A stretch of 64,000 bases of DNA from Paenibacillus taihuensis (GTDB taxonomy: Bacteria; Bacillota; Bacilli; Paenibacillales; Paenibacillaceae), in contig NZ_QTTN01000002.1 in NCBI RefSeq assembly GCF_003386535.1, positions 124,001 to 188,000 on the forward strand, in the 5' to 3' direction. Below are positions 1-9,821 of the stretch, piece by piece; within the stretch, counting starts at the first letter, position 1, and each line of letters opens with the position of its first letter. Made by a program: the position numbers and the translations under genes. A model generated the notes under the pieces. The model made no database searches. It saw only the letters and a program-made list of their open reading frames with translations, and had not been told where the DNA came from.

Positions 1-705
1 CAAATATTTGGGCTGGCCTTCGCCGAGCATCCTGCCGGCCATCGCGATAACTTTGCCGTCCCGATTCCAGATCGGAAACATAACCCGGTCTCGAAAACGG
101 TCAATGTAGCCGCTTCTGTCCTGCTTCGCAATCAGCAAGCCGCCCTTCTCCATGAGCGCGAGATTATACTCCCGCTTCTCCAGAAACCGAGCCAGCGTGT
201 CCCATTCAGGCGGAGCATAACCGATCATATAATGATCAATTTGCTTGTCCGTTACACCGCGTGAGCGTAAATATTGCAGCGCAGGCTGTCCGTGCGTCGT
301 GTTCATAAGCAAATAATGATATAACTTCGCCGCCAGCTCATGCGCTCCAATCAGCGTGTCGCGTTCAATGTCGCCTTCCGTATTCGTACGTTCAGCAGCG
401 CCTGTCCACGTGATCGGAATTCCCGCTTCTTCCGCCAAAACGCGAACCGCCTCAGGAAATGAATATTCTTCGATTTCCTCGATAAACTTGATCGCGTTGC
501 CGCCTTTACCGCAACCATAGCAGTAGAAGATGCCTTTCTCCGGAGTTACAGTAAATGACGGGGATTTCTCTGAATGAAACGGGCAAAGCCCTTTCATGTA
601 TTTCCCGTGCTTCGATAGGTGAACGTACTTTCCGACCGTTTCTACAATATCGTGGTGCTTAAGCACCGCCTCAATGACAGAATCCGGTATTTTCCCGTAA
701 GCCAT
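1..705 (-). CDS. dnaG: DNA primase DnaG, N-terminal part (runs off left edge)
   Basis: This is the bacterial primase, which makes the RNA primers for lagging-strand synthesis together with the replicative helicase. Only about 235 N-terminal codons are inside the window; the rest lies to the left. The start ATG at 705 follows a purine-rich AAGGTGAAGGTG stretch. Residues C41, H44, C62 and C65 form the CHC2 zinc-binding motif (CPFH ... CYGC) that recognises template DNA, followed by the conserved GKGGNAIKF segment. The toprim catalytic core is only partly reached, so active-site residues cannot be checked. It follows a DUF188 gene by about 40 bp in the order seen in B. subtilis, where the vegetative sigma factor gene comes next; that gene is outside the window. 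Confidence 0.96.
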   Translation of the reverse strand, partial: MAYGKIPDSVIEAVLKHHDIVETVGKYVHLSKHGKYMKGLCPFHSEKSPSFTVTPEKGIFYCYGCGKGGNAIKFIEEIEEYSFPEAVRVLAEEAGIPITWTGAAERTNTEGDIERDTLIGAHELAAKLYHYLLMNTTHGQPALQYLRSRGVTDKQIDHYMIGYAPPEWDTLARFLEKREYNLALMEKGGLLIAKQDRSGYIDRFRDRVMFPIWNRDGKVIAMAGRMLGEGQPKYL

Positions 706-746
706 ACACCTTCACCTTCATCCTAATTGACAAGTAATACTATTCG

Positions 747-1214
747 CTACGGCTTGTCATTTTCCTTCCGGCTTTGCAAAACTTTTGTCAGCTTTTGCTG
801 AAAACGGGCGCGGTCTTCTCCGCTCATCGCTTTCGGACCTTTCGTTCGCATACCGCCGCGGCGCGCTTTGGCTAATTCATGCCTGCGCTCCATCAAGTAA
901 TCAATGTTGCTGTCATCATACTGTTGGCCGCGCGGCGACAATGCAATCGCACCCTTAGCTAGTACAATCGTTGCAAGCCCAAAATCCTGCGTGACAACGA
1001 TATCGCCTCGCGAGATATGGTTAGCAATATACAGGTCAACCGATTGATCGCTTCGATCAACCTGCATGATCGCAACGCCATCTTCCTGCTGAAGCCGATG
1101 ATCATAGGATGCAACCATCAATACCGGGACGGCGAAGTTTCGAGCCGTTTTGACAATTTCACGTTTTACTGGACATGCATCCGCATCGACTACAATTGTA
1201 GGTAAGGCTTTCAT
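747..1214 (-). CDS. yqxD: YaiI/YqxD family protein (DUF188, UPF0178)
   Basis: A 155-residue protein of the YaiI/YqxD (UPF0178) family, whose biochemical function is not established. The family signature DADACPVK is at residues 10-17 and a QDFGLA segment sits mid-protein, giving a PIN-like arrangement of conserved aspartates. The open frame extends up to 1313, but the upstream 33 codons are hydrophobic non-family sequence and run towards ppsR, so I place the start at the ATG at 1214, eleven codons before the CPVK end of the motif; the ribosome site there (GGTGA) is weak. It lies between ppsR and dnaG, the same position as yqxD in B. subtilis. The C-terminus is basic (RGGMRTKGPK), possibly for nucleic-acid contact, which is inference. 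Confidence 0.88.
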   Translation of the reverse strand: MKALPTIVVDADACPVKREIVKTARNFAVPVLMVASYDHRLQQEDGVAIMQVDRSDQSVDLYIANHISRGDIVVTQDFGLATIVLAKGAIALSPRGQQYDDSNIDYLMERRHELAKARRGGMRTKGPKAMSGEDRARFQQKLTKVLQSRKENDKP

Positions 1215-1299
1215 TTTCGCTGCATCACCGCATCTTATTGGAACTACCGTACTATTATATACGATAAATAAATAAAAAATCCTGCTTGTCAAGCACACA

Positions 1300-2118
1300 T
1301 CAGTTCGATTCAATGTACTCCAAAATAAGACTCGCCGTCTCTTCGACCGCCCGGTGCGAAACGTCTATGACTAGACAGCCGATGCGATCCGTAATTTGCT
1401 TGGCGTACTCGATTTCGCGTTCGATTCGCGACGCTGTTGCGTAGGCCGCGCTGTCCGGCAGCCCAAGCGCCTTCAGACGTTCCTTCCGGATGCCGTTCAA
1501 ATAACCCACATCGATCGTCAAGCCGACGACCTTTTCTTTGGGAATTTGGAACAGCTCGTCAGGCGGCTGAAGCTCGGGCATGAGCGGTACGTTCGCAACT
1601 TTGAACTGCTTGTGCGCGAGGTACATGGACAGCGGGGTCTTCGACGTCCGCGAGACGCCGACAAGCACGATGTCTGCTTTCAGGATACCTGTCGTATCCC
1701 GCATATCATCGTATTTGACGGCAAACTCAACCGCTTCAACTTTGCGAAAATAATTCTCGTCCAGCACATGGTTGAGCCCCGGCTCCTGCCGTGCTTTGCG
1801 ATCTGTCTTCTCTTCCAAGCTCGTAATGAGCGAGCCGAGCAGGTCGATCGCGGATACTTGATGCTGTGCGGCTAACTCGACCATCCGATCCCGCAAGCCG
1901 GGAAGCACGAGCGTATACAGCATAATCGCATCGTGCTCCTTCGCAAGCAGGACGAACTTCTCAAGCGATACTTCGTCATGGACGAACGGCGCTCTTCGGA
2001 TATCCGCATTAATGGGGTGAAATTGGGCAACCGCTGCCTTGACAACTAACTCACCCGTATCGCCAGCAGAGTCGGAAACGACGTAAATAATGACATCAGG
2101 CTGTGTTTCGGCTGCCAT
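1300..2118 (-). CDS. ppsR: Pyruvate, phosphate dikinase regulatory protein (bifunctional ADP-dependent kinase / Pi-dependent phosphorylase)
   Basis: A DUF299-family protein of 272 residues, the size of B. subtilis YqfL. Members reversibly phosphorylate the catalytic-cycle threonine of pyruvate phosphate dikinase (or PEP synthase), switching the enzyme off and on. The P-loop-like motif GVSRTSKTP is present around residue 153-161, and the N-terminal IYVVSDSAGDTGE signature begins the protein. The open frame starts at 2196, but its first 26 codons are not conserved; the ATG at 2118 has AAGGATGGTGG in front and gives the family length. It lies about 90 bp after glyS. In B. subtilis the regulator gene ccpN sits between glyS and this gene; here there is no room for it. 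Confidence 0.93.
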   Translation of the reverse strand: MAAETQPDVIIYVVSDSAGDTGELVVKAAVAQFHPINADIRRAPFVHDEVSLEKFVLLAKEHDAIMLYTLVLPGLRDRMVELAAQHQVSAIDLLGSLITSLEEKTDRKARQEPGLNHVLDENYFRKVEAVEFAVKYDDMRDTTGILKADIVLVGVSRTSKTPLSMYLAHKQFKVANVPLMPELQPPDELFQIPKEKVVGLTIDVGYLNGIRKERLKALGLPDSAAYATASRIEREIEYAKQITDRIGCLVIDVSHRAVEETASLILEYIESN

Positions 2119-2211
2119 CTCAAGCCACCATCCTTCATTTTGCCTCTTTTCCTGACGGAAAAAGGCTTTTGCCTCTTTTCTTGGGAAGGAATCCACTTCC
2201 CAAGAAAAAGG

Positions 2212-4293
2212 CTACCATACAAGCTTAGTCAAATCCGCCACTTTCAACACACTGCCCGCAATTGCCGCCAACGTCGCCAGACGGTTCGCCCGAACGGCTG
2301 CGTCCTCAGCCATAACCATAACTTTGTCAAAATAGTTATTGATCGGCGTTTTGAGGCTTGCCAGCTTCTCAATCGCTTCTGCAGCGCGGCCTTCAGCTAC
2401 GAATGCCGCAATGTCAGCATGCACCGCTTGCCATGCGCTGTACAATGCGCCTTCAACGTCTTCCGCGAACAGGTTCGTGTTCACTTCTGTACGAGTCGCT
2501 TTGGACGCCAGGTTGCATACGCGGTTCAGCGCATCGACAACACCTTTGAACTCGTCGCGGCGGTCGCCCGCTGCACGTGCTGTTACTGCTGCCGCACGAT
2601 CAACGGTTTGGCTCAGATCGTTGTAGCCGACAGCCATAACCGCATCAACAACGTCGTAACGTACGTTTTGCTCGCCGAGAACGTTCTTCACACGAAGCGC
2701 GAAGAACTCGTACAAGTCTTTACGCACCTCGGCGCGATCACGTTTCATCGTACCTTCCGCATGAACGTCCAGCGCCAAATCAAACAACGTTTCAAGCGGT
2801 AGCTTGAGACCGTGCGCCAATACGATTTGAACGATACCCGCTGCTTGGCGACGCAGAGCATAAGGGTCCTGCGAGCCAGTCGGGATGATGCCGATCGAGA
2901 AGCAGCCCACGATTGTATCTATCTTGTCCGCGAGGCTGACTACTGCGCCAACAACCGAAGCCGGAGCGCGGTCGCCTGCGAAACGCGGCTGATAGTGCTC
3001 GTTAATTGCGCGAGCTACTGTCTCTCTCTCGCCTGCTTTACGCGCATAATCTTCACCCATAATGCCTTGCAGCTCAGGGAATTCATAGACCATTTGCGTA
3101 ACAAGGTCGAATTTGCAAATTGCTGCCGTGCGAGCGACATCGTCCGATGTTTGTACATCTAACTGCAGCGCACTTGCGAGCTTGCCTGCCGTGTTCACGA
3201 TGCGGCGAACTTTGTCCGCTACCGTACCGAGCTCTTCATGGTAAACGATGGTCTCGAGCTTCTTCAGCGCATCGTTGATCGCGAGCTTCTGATCTTCCGC
3301 GTAGAAGAACTTCGCGTCGGACAGACGTGCACGAAGCACTTTCTCGTTACCTTTCGCCACCGATTCGATCGAAGTGCGATCGCCGTTGCGAACCGTTACG
3401 AAGAACGGCAGCAGCTTGCCTTCTTGATCAAGCACCGGGAAGTAGCGCTGGTGTTCGCGCATCGACGTGATCAGCACTTCCTGCGGAATGTTCAAGAACG
3501 CCGGATCGAACGTGCCGAACAATACATTCGGATATTCAACGAGGAATACAACTTCCTCGAGCAAATCTTCTTTAATGTCGATATGCCAGCCCTTCTCGGC
3601 TGCGAGCGACTTGATCTGTTCCACGATCAGCGCCTCACGCTCAGCCGCATCGACGATAACTTGCTGTTCTCTCAAACGTTCCACGTACGCAGATGGCTCA
3701 GAAACAACCGTCTCGCTGCCAAGGAAACGATGGCCGCGCGTTGTCTTGCCGCTCTGTACCGCTGTGATGTCGAGAGGAACTACGTCTTCGCCGAACAACG
3801 CAACGAGCCAGCGGATTGGACGGACGAAACGCAGATCGTAGGCGCCCCAACGCATGTTCTTCGGGAAGGACATCGCTGTAATCAGCGCAGTCAAACCTTC
3901 CGGCAGCACATCGCTGGTTACTGTACCGATGCTGCTCTTGTTAGCATACACATACTCAACGCCGCCAAGCTCTTTGAAGAAGAAGTCCGCAGGGTCAACG
4001 CCTTGGCTGCGCGCGAAGCCGAGTGCCGCTTTGCTCCACTCACCTTGCCCGCCCTGCGCGATTTTGCGTGAAGGACCTTTCACTTCTTCGTTCACGTCCG
4101 CTTGCTTCTCTTCCACATCACGTACCAATACCGCGATACGACGAGGTGTTGCATAAGCTTCAACCGCTCCGTGACCGATTCGCGCGGAGTCCAGCCACTT
4201 GACGGTCTTTTCTTTCAATTGGTTCATTGCACCGCGCACGAAACGTGCCGGCACCTCTTCAAGTCCGATTTCCAGCAGCAAATCTTTAGCCAT
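2212..4293 (-). CDS. glyS: Glycine--tRNA ligase beta subunit
   Basis: Beta chain of the bacterial alpha2beta2 glycyl-tRNA synthetase, 693 residues, close to the usual 680-690. The N-terminus [14 protein letters not shown] is diagnostic of the subunit, and the C-terminal region carries the DALR-type tRNA-binding portion. The subunit contributes tRNA(Gly) binding and editing-type domains rather than the catalytic site. Its ATG (4293) overlaps the end of glyQ in an 8-base ATGGCTAA, and AAAGGAG precedes it, so the two subunits are translationally coupled, which suits equal stoichiometry. Expression is governed by the T-box leader upstream of glyQ. Confidence 0.97.
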   Translation of the reverse strand: MAKDLLLEIGLEEVPARFVRGAMNQLKEKTVKWLDSARIGHGAVEAYATPRRIAVLVRDVEEKQADVNEEVKGPSRKIAQGGQGEWSKAALGFARSQGVDPADFFFKELGGVEYVYANKSSIGTVTSDVLPEGLTALITAMSFPKNMRWGAYDLRFVRPIRWLVALFGEDVVPLDITAVQSGKTTRGHRFLGSETVVSEPSAYVERLREQQVIVDAAEREALIVEQIKSLAAEKGWHIDIKEDLLEEVVFLVEYPNVLFGTFDPAFLNIPQEVLITSMREHQRYFPVLDQEGKLLPFFVTVRNGDRTSIESVAKGNEKVLRARLSDAKFFYAEDQKLAINDALKKLETIVYHEELGTVADKVRRIVNTAGKLASALQLDVQTSDDVARTAAICKFDLVTQMVYEFPELQGIMGEDYARKAGERETVARAINEHYQPRFAGDRAPASVVGAVVSLADKIDTIVGCFSIGIIPTGSQDPYALRRQAAGIVQIVLAHGLKLPLETLFDLALDVHAEGTMKRDRAEVRKDLYEFFALRVKNVLGEQNVRYDVVDAVMAVGYNDLSQTVDRAAAVTARAAGDRRDEFKGVVDALNRVCNLASKATRTEVNTNLFAEDVEGALYSAWQAVHADIAAFVAEGRAAEAIEKLASLKTPINNYFDKVMVMAEDAAVRANRLATLAAIAGSVLKVADLTKLVW

Positions 4294-5173
4294 TGACGTT
4301 CACTCCTTTCTTCAGCAGCGGGAAGCCAAGACGCTCGCGCTCTTCCAAATACGTCGCCGCGCAAGCACGTGCCAGGTTACGAACGCGCATGATGTATCCT
4401 GTACGCTCCGTTACGCTGATTGCGCCGCGCGCATCCAGCAGGTTGAAGGTGTGGGAGCATTTCAGGACGTAATCGTACGCCGGGAACACAAGCTTGTGCT
4501 CCATCGTTTTCTTCGCTTCTTCTTCGTACATGTTGAACAGCGAGAACAGCATCGCAGTGTCCGACGTTTCAAACGTATATTTCGAGTGTTCAAACTCAGG
4601 CTGCAGGAACACGTCGCCATACGTTACGCCGTCTACCCACTCCAGGTCGAACACATTTTCCTTCTCTTGAATGTACGAAGCGAGACGCTCCATACCGTAC
4701 GTAATCTCAACCGCTACCGGGTTGGCGTCAATGCCGCCGACTTGTTGGAAGTACGTGAACTGCGTAATTTCCATACCGTTCAGCCACACTTCCCAGCCAA
4801 GGCCCCATGCGCCGAGTGTCGGCGACTCCCAGTTATCTTCGACGAAACGGATGTCGTGGTGAAGCGGATCGACGCCAAGACGCTTCAAGCTCTCCAAGTA
4901 CAGCTCTTGGATGTTGTCCGGGGACGGCTTCAGAATGACTTGGAATTGGTGATGCTGGTACAGACGGTTCGGGTTCTCCCCGTAACGGCCGTCAGCCGGA
5001 CGTCTGGACGGTTCAACATAAGCTACGTTCCATGGCTCAGGACCGATCGAGCGCAGGAAAGTCATCGGGTTCATCGTACCCGCGCCTTTCTCCGTATCAT
5101 ACGGCTGAACGAGGATACAATTTTGCTCTGCCCAGAACTGCTGCAGCGTCAAAATCATGTTTTGAAAATTCAT
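4286..5173 (-). CDS. glyQ: Glycine--tRNA ligase alpha subunit
   Basis: Catalytic alpha chain of heterotetrameric glycyl-tRNA synthetase, a class II enzyme. The start is set at the ATG at 5173 ([14 protein letters not shown]) because AAAGGAG lies nine bases upstream and the length becomes 295 residues, equal to B. subtilis GlyQ; the open frame continues twelve codons further upstream into the leader. Conserved class II elements include the [13 protein letters not shown] region near residues 24-36 and the motif around [17 protein letters not shown]. It is the first gene after the T-box leader and overlaps glyS. Confidence 0.97.
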   Translation of the reverse strand: MNFQNMILTLQQFWAEQNCILVQPYDTEKGAGTMNPMTFLRSIGPEPWNVAYVEPSRRPADGRYGENPNRLYQHHQFQVILKPSPDNIQELYLESLKRLGVDPLHHDIRFVEDNWESPTLGAWGLGWEVWLNGMEITQFTYFQQVGGIDANPVAVEITYGMERLASYIQEKENVFDLEWVDGVTYGDVFLQPEFEHSKYTFETSDTAMLFSLFNMYEEEAKKTMEHKLVFPAYDYVLKCSHTFNLLDARGAISVTERTGYIMRVRNLARACAATYLEERERLGFPLLKKGVNVNG

Positions 5174-5214
5174 TTCCGTCATCTCCTTTAAAATTGTTGT
5201 ACCGGCCATTCCAC

Positions 5215-5476
5215 GTGCGTTGGCATATAAAAAAGCCCCCGCCCACTATGTCCGGAAAATCAGACATAGGGACGAGAGCTGTTATCTCCCGCGGTTCCAC
5301 CCTACTTGGTTCTCGAAAGTAAAAAGCCCCATTTCGACAACCCGCTTTTGAAAAGTGAAGCTAGAACTCCAGAGCGCCCTTCACTGTATACGTCCGTCCG
5401 GGCTTCCACTATCCCCGGCTCGCTTAAACTGACGACTGTAACAGTTACTTTCTCCTTCAACGTTCCTGTTTCATAA
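5215..5476 (-). promoter_or_regulatory. T-box riboswitch, glycine specific
   Basis: The leader of glyQS carries the invariant T-box bulge sequence GGTGGAACCGCGGGA (positions 5302-5288), which pairs with the free CCA end of uncharged tRNA. Near the 5' end an AGTA motif and an ACTGT/ACAGT stem enclose a 3'-side loop reading GAAGGGC (5382-5376), so the specifier is GGG or GGC; both are glycine codons, matching the downstream genes. A terminator closes the leader. Known mechanism: uncharged tRNA(Gly) stabilises the antiterminator and allows transcription into glyQS. The leader is short, as in other glyQS T-boxes that lack stem II. Confidence 0.93.
5229..5280 (-). terminator. T-box attenuator terminator
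   Basis: On the minus strand a GC-rich hairpin (ctcgtccctatgtc pairing with gacatagtgggcggg, with G-U pairs) is followed by a run of six T (5234-5229). It is the regulated terminator of the glyQS T-box and competes with the antiterminator that contains the GGTGGAACCGCGG sequence. Confidence 0.85.
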
Positions 5477-5482
5477 TAACAT

Positions 5483-5511
5483 ATCATAACATTGCCAATT
5501 TGGTGTGTCAA
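5483..5511 (-). promoter_or_regulatory. Sigma-A promoter of the glyQS leader
   Basis: Perfect -35 TTGACA (5511-5506), a 17-base spacer and -10 TATGAT (5488-5483). The predicted start near 5476 begins the T-box leader. This puts glyQS on its own promoter, independent of the MATE/recO genes upstream. Confidence 0.82.
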
Positions 5512-5551
5512 TTATTCGGTAGATCCGCGCAGATCTCATTACGAGCACGAA

Positions 5552-6940
5552 CTACAAAGGAACGACTTTGCCGCCGTCACGCTGCGTGCTGCCCCGCTCT
5601 TCGCTGAAAGCTGCCACGAAAATCAGCTTCTTCCGATGTTTCCGCCAGCGCATGAGACAGGGCGCTCCACGTAAGTACTCATCGGTAATCATGCCGATGT
5701 ATATGCCGTAAAGTCCCATATGCAACGGAATCGCAAGGACGTACGATAGACCGACTGCAATAATCCACATGCTCGGCAATGAATATGTCATTACCGTTCG
5801 GCTGTCCCCAATCGCAGAGAGCGATTGTCCGAGCGCCATATTGAGCATTTTGCCCGGTTGGAGCGCCAGATTGAGCCATAGCAGCGATATCGCCATATCA
5901 ATAATCCACGTGTTGCTTGTGAAGGCTGATATGATCTGTGCTCGGAATATAAGCAGCAATGCCGTGTTAGCCAGCACGACGGTGACTCCAAATCCAAGTG
6001 CACGGTACGCGGCGTAGTATGCGTCCTTCAGCTTCCTCGCGCCGAACAGATGCGCGATTTGAATTTGAGCTGCTAGCGCAAGTGACCAGCCAAATGTGAA
6101 AGCGAATGACTCCATCGAGTTCATATACGTCCTTGTCGCAAGCGGCTGTTCGCCCATAGAGGCGATCATGCTGAAGATGACGAGCTGCGAGAATGTCCAC
6201 GAAGCTCCATTCACGCTGATTGGCCAGCCGATCTTGGCGACTTCCTTCAACAATCGCATGTGAATGTTCTTGAACTCGCGAAGCGCCACGGGTACGCCGA
6301 ACGCATGACGGAACAATCTAAGCTGGAAGAAAAATGCGATGGAACGACTGACCACGGTCGAAATCGCGACTCCGAGCAAGCCCCACTTCGGAAAGCCGAA
6401 TGCACCGAAAATAAACGCATAGTTCAGCGCAATGTGCAGCACATTCATGCCGAGCGAGATATACATGGGCGAACGCGTATTGCCCGTATTCCGAACTGCA
6501 GTGCTCATCGATAGATTGAGCGCCGTAATGGCCATGCCCCCGCCGACAATGGACATATACGTATGAGATAGCCCTTTCAAATTATCGGGCACCTGCATCA
6601 AAGAAGCGAATAGATCAGTCCCATAGATCAGCGAAATACTGACAATGATACCCATCATGACTGTTAGCGAGACGGACATGATCCCGATTTTGCGGGCGTC
6701 TGCATGCTTGCCAGCTCCGAGCTTCTGGGCAATCAAGATGCCAGAGCCGCCAGTCACAAGCGTGAACAAGACGATTACGGCATTGAAGAATACATTCGAG
6801 ATGCCGACTACGGCAACTGCATCGTCAGAGATCCGGCTAACCATCAGCGAGTCAGCCGTACCAAGCAGAAATTGCAGCATCATCTCGATCGTGATCGGCC
6901 AGGTCAACGACCAGATGGAAGGTGTTTTGTGCGCTGTCAT
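5552..6940 (-). CDS. MATE family multidrug/toxin efflux transporter
   Basis: A 462-residue polytopic membrane protein of the MATE (NorM/DinF-like) family, which exports cationic compounds in exchange for H+ or Na+. The N-terminal WSLTWPITIEMMLQFLLGTAD and two internally related six-helix halves are typical; the length fits the family. Start ATG at 6940 is preceded by AAGGGAAAAGG. It lies 54 bp after recO and before the glyQ promoter, so it may ride on the recO transcript. B. subtilis has recO directly followed by glyQ, so this gene is an insertion relative to that order. Substrate cannot be read from sequence. Confidence 0.9.
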   Translation of the reverse strand: MTAHKTPSIWSLTWPITIEMMLQFLLGTADSLMVSRISDDAVAVVGISNVFFNAVIVLFTLVTGGSGILIAQKLGAGKHADARKIGIMSVSLTVMMGIIVSISLIYGTDLFASLMQVPDNLKGLSHTYMSIVGGGMAITALNLSMSTAVRNTGNTRSPMYISLGMNVLHIALNYAFIFGAFGFPKWGLLGVAISTVVSRSIAFFFQLRLFRHAFGVPVALREFKNIHMRLLKEVAKIGWPISVNGASWTFSQLVIFSMIASMGEQPLATRTYMNSMESFAFTFGWSLALAAQIQIAHLFGARKLKDAYYAAYRALGFGVTVVLANTALLLIFRAQIISAFTSNTWIIDMAISLLWLNLALQPGKMLNMALGQSLSAIGDSRTVMTYSLPSMWIIAVGLSYVLAIPLHMGLYGIYIGMITDEYLRGAPCLMRWRKHRKKLIFVAAFSEERGSTQRDGGKVVPL

Positions 6941-6969
6941 GTCAAATGCCTTTTCCCTTCTGAGCTAAG

Positions 6970-6996
6970 CTAGTGAGCTAGTGAGCTAGTGAGCTT
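6970..6996. repeat. Short tandem repeat, CTAGTGAG x3
   Basis: Three head-to-tail copies of the 8-mer CTAGTGAG lie between the end of reco and the start of the MATE gene; the last copy runs into the recO stop codon. Probably simple slippage expansion. Confidence 0.6.
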
Positions 6997-7744
6997 ATTG
7001 TAAATCATAACGATCCATCTGATCGAGGAAGGACCGAGATTTCAAATGCAGCCCCAGATGCGTATCCATAAGCGCACGCATGATGAGCTTCAGCTGTTTC
7101 TTCGTCTCATCCCGCACTTGAATGTTGCCGAGGCGGCGAAGATCGAGCTGACGGTAGAACCTGAGCAATTTGAGCGCGCCATCGCTTAACTCGATTGCGC
7201 CGGGATCCTTGTACCGGCATCGGCTGCACAGAATTCCTCCGGCTCTAGCACTGAGTGCCATGCGGCCCTCGTGGTTACCGCAAGACATGCAAGCGGTGAA
7301 GTCCGGCGCATAGCCGGCCGCTTCAAGAATTTTCATCTCGAACAGCTGGATTGTAATTGCGACGTCCTTGCCTCCTGCAAACGCAGTTAGACAAGCTTTC
7401 AACTGCTCGTAGATGTAGTTGCTCACATCCTCTTCCTGCAGCGCCTTGTCTACTAATTCAGCCGCATAAGAAGAGTAGGCGGTTAACTCCAATTGTTCAC
7501 GCAAAATATGGTGAGATTCAATAATCTCACCATGGGTTAACGTACCTAAACCGCTATTTCGAAAAAATAAATACTCGCCATACGTGAACAGCTGGGCAAG
7601 CGATCCATGACGGCTCTTCACTTTCTTAGCGCCACGCACGACAATACCAATCTTGCCGTGCGTACTTGTGAGGAGCGTTATGATCTTATTGCCTTCCCCG
7701 TAATCCGTACTGCGGATGACAATGCCTTCGACGCGGTATTGCAT
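6995..7744 (-). CDS. recO: DNA repair protein RecO
   Basis: RecO anneals ssDNA and, with RecR, loads RecA onto SSB-coated DNA in the RecFOR pathway. The start is placed at ATG 7744 (MQYRVEGIVIRSTDYGEGNKI), which has GGGGGAGAG before it and yields 249 residues; the frame is open 25 codons further but that stretch is basic and non-family. An N-terminal OB fold begins the protein; a zinc-finger-like CMSCG ... CSRCR pair of CxxC motifs is in the middle. It follows yqzL and era in the usual order. Confidence 0.95.
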   Translation of the reverse strand: MQYRVEGIVIRSTDYGEGNKIITLLTSTHGKIGIVVRGAKKVKSRHGSLAQLFTYGEYLFFRNSGLGTLTHGEIIESHHILREQLELTAYSSYAAELVDKALQEEDVSNYIYEQLKACLTAFAGGKDVAITIQLFEMKILEAAGYAPDFTACMSCGNHEGRMALSARAGGILCSRCRYKDPGAIELSDGALKLLRFYRQLDLRRLGNIQVRDETKKQLKLIMRALMDTHLGLHLKSRSFLDQMDRYDLQ

Positions 7745-7781
7745 CGTCTCTCCCCCAACCTGCGCCTGCAGCGACTTCGGT

Positions 7782-7934
7782 TTATAACGCGCTGTCAGTC
7801 TCGACTGCAGCCTCGCCATCTTCCTCGCTGCCGGCAGCGTCAGCTAGCGACGCCTGCTCCTGCATTTCCTTGTAAAGCATAAAAGCTTCCACATCCCCGG
7901 TCAGCGTAAAATACTTCCACGAAAAATCTCGCAT
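7782..7934 (-). CDS. yqzL: YqzL family protein (small ORF)
   Basis: A 50-residue ORF, MRDFSWKYFTLTGDVEAF at its start and an acidic, Ala-rich tail. The aromatic N-terminal pattern (FSWKYFTLTGDVEAFMLYKE) is that of YqzL, a small protein of unknown function encoded between era and recO in Bacilli; the location here is the same. ATG at 7934 is preceded by AAAGGATGG. It is short but the family match plus location make it solid. Confidence 0.82.
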   Translation of the reverse strand: MRDFSWKYFTLTGDVEAFMLYKEMQEQASLADAAGSEEDGEAAVETDSAL

Positions 7935-8041
7935 TCGTATTCCATCCTTTCCGCGTGAGAATGTTGCTCACGAATTAGGATGCGATGAAGGGCGAAAGCC
8001 TATGCTTAACAATTTTTACAAGGCTTAGCGTCGAATTGATC

Positions 8042-8974
8042 TTAGTCGTTGCGGAAACCGAGATCCTTCAGCACGCGATCTTGATTGCGCCAATCCTTCT
8101 TCACTTTGACCCACAGCTCCAGGAACACGCGCGAGCCAAGCAGCGTCTCGATATCGCGGCGCGCCTCTTTACCAACCTGCTTCAGCAAAGCGCCTTGCTT
8201 GCCGATGACAATGCCTTTCTGCGAATCGCGCTCTACATAGATGACGGCGCCGATGTAGACGACTCCGTTCTCCTGCACGCGCATATCCTCAATCGCAACG
8301 GCGATGGAGTGCGGCACCTCTTCACGGGTCAGGTGCAGAATCTTCTCGCGGACAAGCTCCGCGCAGACGAACTGCTCCGGATGGTCCGTCACTTGGTCCG
8401 CCGGATAATATTGCGGCCCTTCCGGCAAGTAGCTGCTCAGCACGCTCAGCAGCGTGTTGATATTGTTGCCTTTCAGCGCGGAGATCGGAATGACTTCCGC
8501 GAAGTCATACAGGTTCTTATATTGGACGATGAGCGGCAGCAGCGCTTCCGGCTCGATCTTGTCGATCTTGTTCATGATCAGGAATACCGGCGTTTTTACT
8601 TTCTTGAGCGCTTCAATGATGAAGCGGTCGCCTCCCCCGAGCCCTTCGGATACGTCAATGAGAAACAGCGCGGCATCCACTTCGCCAAGAGTGCTGACCG
8701 CCGACTTCACCATGATGTCGCCGAGCTTGGACGTCGGCTTGTGAATGCCCGGCGTATCCAGAAACACAATTTGCGAATTATCGGTTGTGTAGACACCGTG
8801 TATTTTGTTACGCGTTGTTTGCGGCTTGTCCGACATAATCGCAATCTTCTGGCCAATGACCTCATTGATTAGTGTCGATTTGCCTACGTTCGGTCTTCCG
8901 ACAATAGCGACAAAGCCGGAGTGAAACTTCTGTTTGGATCCCTTAGATCCAGATCCTGTTGTTGATGAGCTCAT
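8042..8974 (-). CDS. era: GTPase Era
   Basis: Essential GTPase that binds 16S rRNA and assists maturation of the 30S subunit. G1 GRPNVGKS, G3 DTPG, G4 NKID and the C-terminal KH RNA-binding domain ([19 protein letters not shown]) are all present. At 310 residues it is slightly longer than usual because of a Ser/Gly/Lys-rich N-terminal extension of about 15 residues before [10 protein letters not shown]; no later start has a better ribosome site, and GGAAGGGG lies upstream of this ATG. It precedes yqzL and follows cdd by 34 bp. Confidence 0.97.
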   Translation of the reverse strand: MSSSTTGSGSKGSKQKFHSGFVAIVGRPNVGKSTLINEVIGQKIAIMSDKPQTTRNKIHGVYTTDNSQIVFLDTPGIHKPTSKLGDIMVKSAVSTLGEVDAALFLIDVSEGLGGGDRFIIEALKKVKTPVFLIMNKIDKIEPEALLPLIVQYKNLYDFAEVIPISALKGNNINTLLSVLSSYLPEGPQYYPADQVTDHPEQFVCAELVREKILHLTREEVPHSIAVAIEDMRVQENGVVYIGAVIYVERDSQKGIVIGKQGALLKQVGKEARRDIETLLGSRVFLELWVKVKKDWRNQDRVLKDLGFRND

Positions 8975-9008
8975 AAGTTGTCCGTTAATCCCCTTCCAAG
9001 TGCGGCGG

Positions 9009-9446
9009 TTATACTTCCTTCGTTAGCGAATCTGACGAGAACGCGCCCGGCAGCAGCTCCGCAACGGTGGAAACCCGCCAGTCACCGTTTACATTCCCCA
9101 TAATGACCGGCATGTCGGGCGGACATAGCTCTACAAGCACCTGCCTGCATACACCGCAAGGTGTGATAGGCGCTTCAGTGTCGCCGACAACCGCGATCGC
9201 TTCGAACGAACGCGCTTGATGACCATCCGCAATAGCACGGTGCAATGCAGTACGCTCAGCGCAGTTCGTCGGGCTGTAAGCTGCATTTTCGACGTTGCAG
9301 CCTAAGTGTACGCCGCCTTCGGAATCAAGCAGCGCTGCGCCAACTTGAAAATTCGAATAAGGCACGTACGCACGTTTGCGTGCCTCGAAGGCTTGCTCTA
9401 GCAATTGCTTCCACTCTGCAGATAACTCGTTTATCTGATTCGTCAT
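9009..9446 (-). CDS. cdd: Cytidine deaminase
   Basis: Homotetrameric zinc enzyme of pyrimidine salvage, converting cytidine and deoxycytidine to uridine forms. The catalytic CAE motif ([12 protein letters not shown]) and the second zinc motif PCGVCRQVL are intact in a 145-residue chain, typical size. It lies between dgkA and era, the conserved position in Bacilli, with GGAGAAGGAG upstream of the ATG. Confidence 0.97.
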   Translation of the reverse strand: MTNQINELSAEWKQLLEQAFEARKRAYVPYSNFQVGAALLDSEGGVHLGCNVENAAYSPTNCAERTALHRAIADGHQARSFEAIAVVGDTEAPITPCGVCRQVLVELCPPDMPVIMGNVNGDWRVSTVAELLPGAFSSDSLTKEV

Positions 9447-9470
9447 AGCGTATCGATTTACTCCTTCTCC

Positions 9471-9821
9471 CTAAGGCCATAGATGCGGTACAAATACGAA
9501 TAAACCAATAATTACAGCTGCAATCGCCAAAATCAACACTGCGCCGGCCGCCGTATCCTTCGCCGCCTTCGCAAGCGGATGCTTCTCGGGACTGGCCAGA
9601 TCGACGACATGCTCAATTGCAGTGTTCACAAGCTCGGCTGACATCACCGCAGCTTGCATGATTATAATGACGATCCACTCGATTCTCGTCAAATGTACGA
9701 GGAGCCCCGCTAAATTCACGAGGACGGCTGCAGCAACATGAATTTGCATATTCGCCTGGGTGCGAATGCCTGCTCCAATTCCTGTGAAGGCATAAGAAAA
9801 ACTGCGGAGCAGCCTGCGCAT
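9471..9821 (-). CDS. dgkA: Diacylglycerol/undecaprenol kinase family protein
   Basis: Small integral membrane kinase of 116 residues with three predicted helices. Gram-positive members phosphorylate undecaprenol, recycling the lipid carrier for cell-wall synthesis. The signature SAELVNTAIEHVVDLASP followed by AKDTAAGAVL is complete. The ATG overlaps the ybeY stop by one base (TAATG), indicating coupling. Assignment to undecaprenol rather than diacylglycerol is by analogy with B. subtilis. Confidence 0.93.
   Translation of the reverse strand: MRRLLRSFSYAFTGIGAGIRTQANMQIHVAAAVLVNLAGLLVHLTRIEWIVIIIMQAAVMSAELVNTAIEHVVDLASPEKHPLAKAAKDTAAGAVLILAIAAVIIGLFVFVPHLWP

Noticed and set aside
4199-5191. 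Plus-strand 330-codon frame opposite glyQ
   Set aside because: Shadow of glyQ/glyS; no conserved motif and it crosses the T-box side of the locus.
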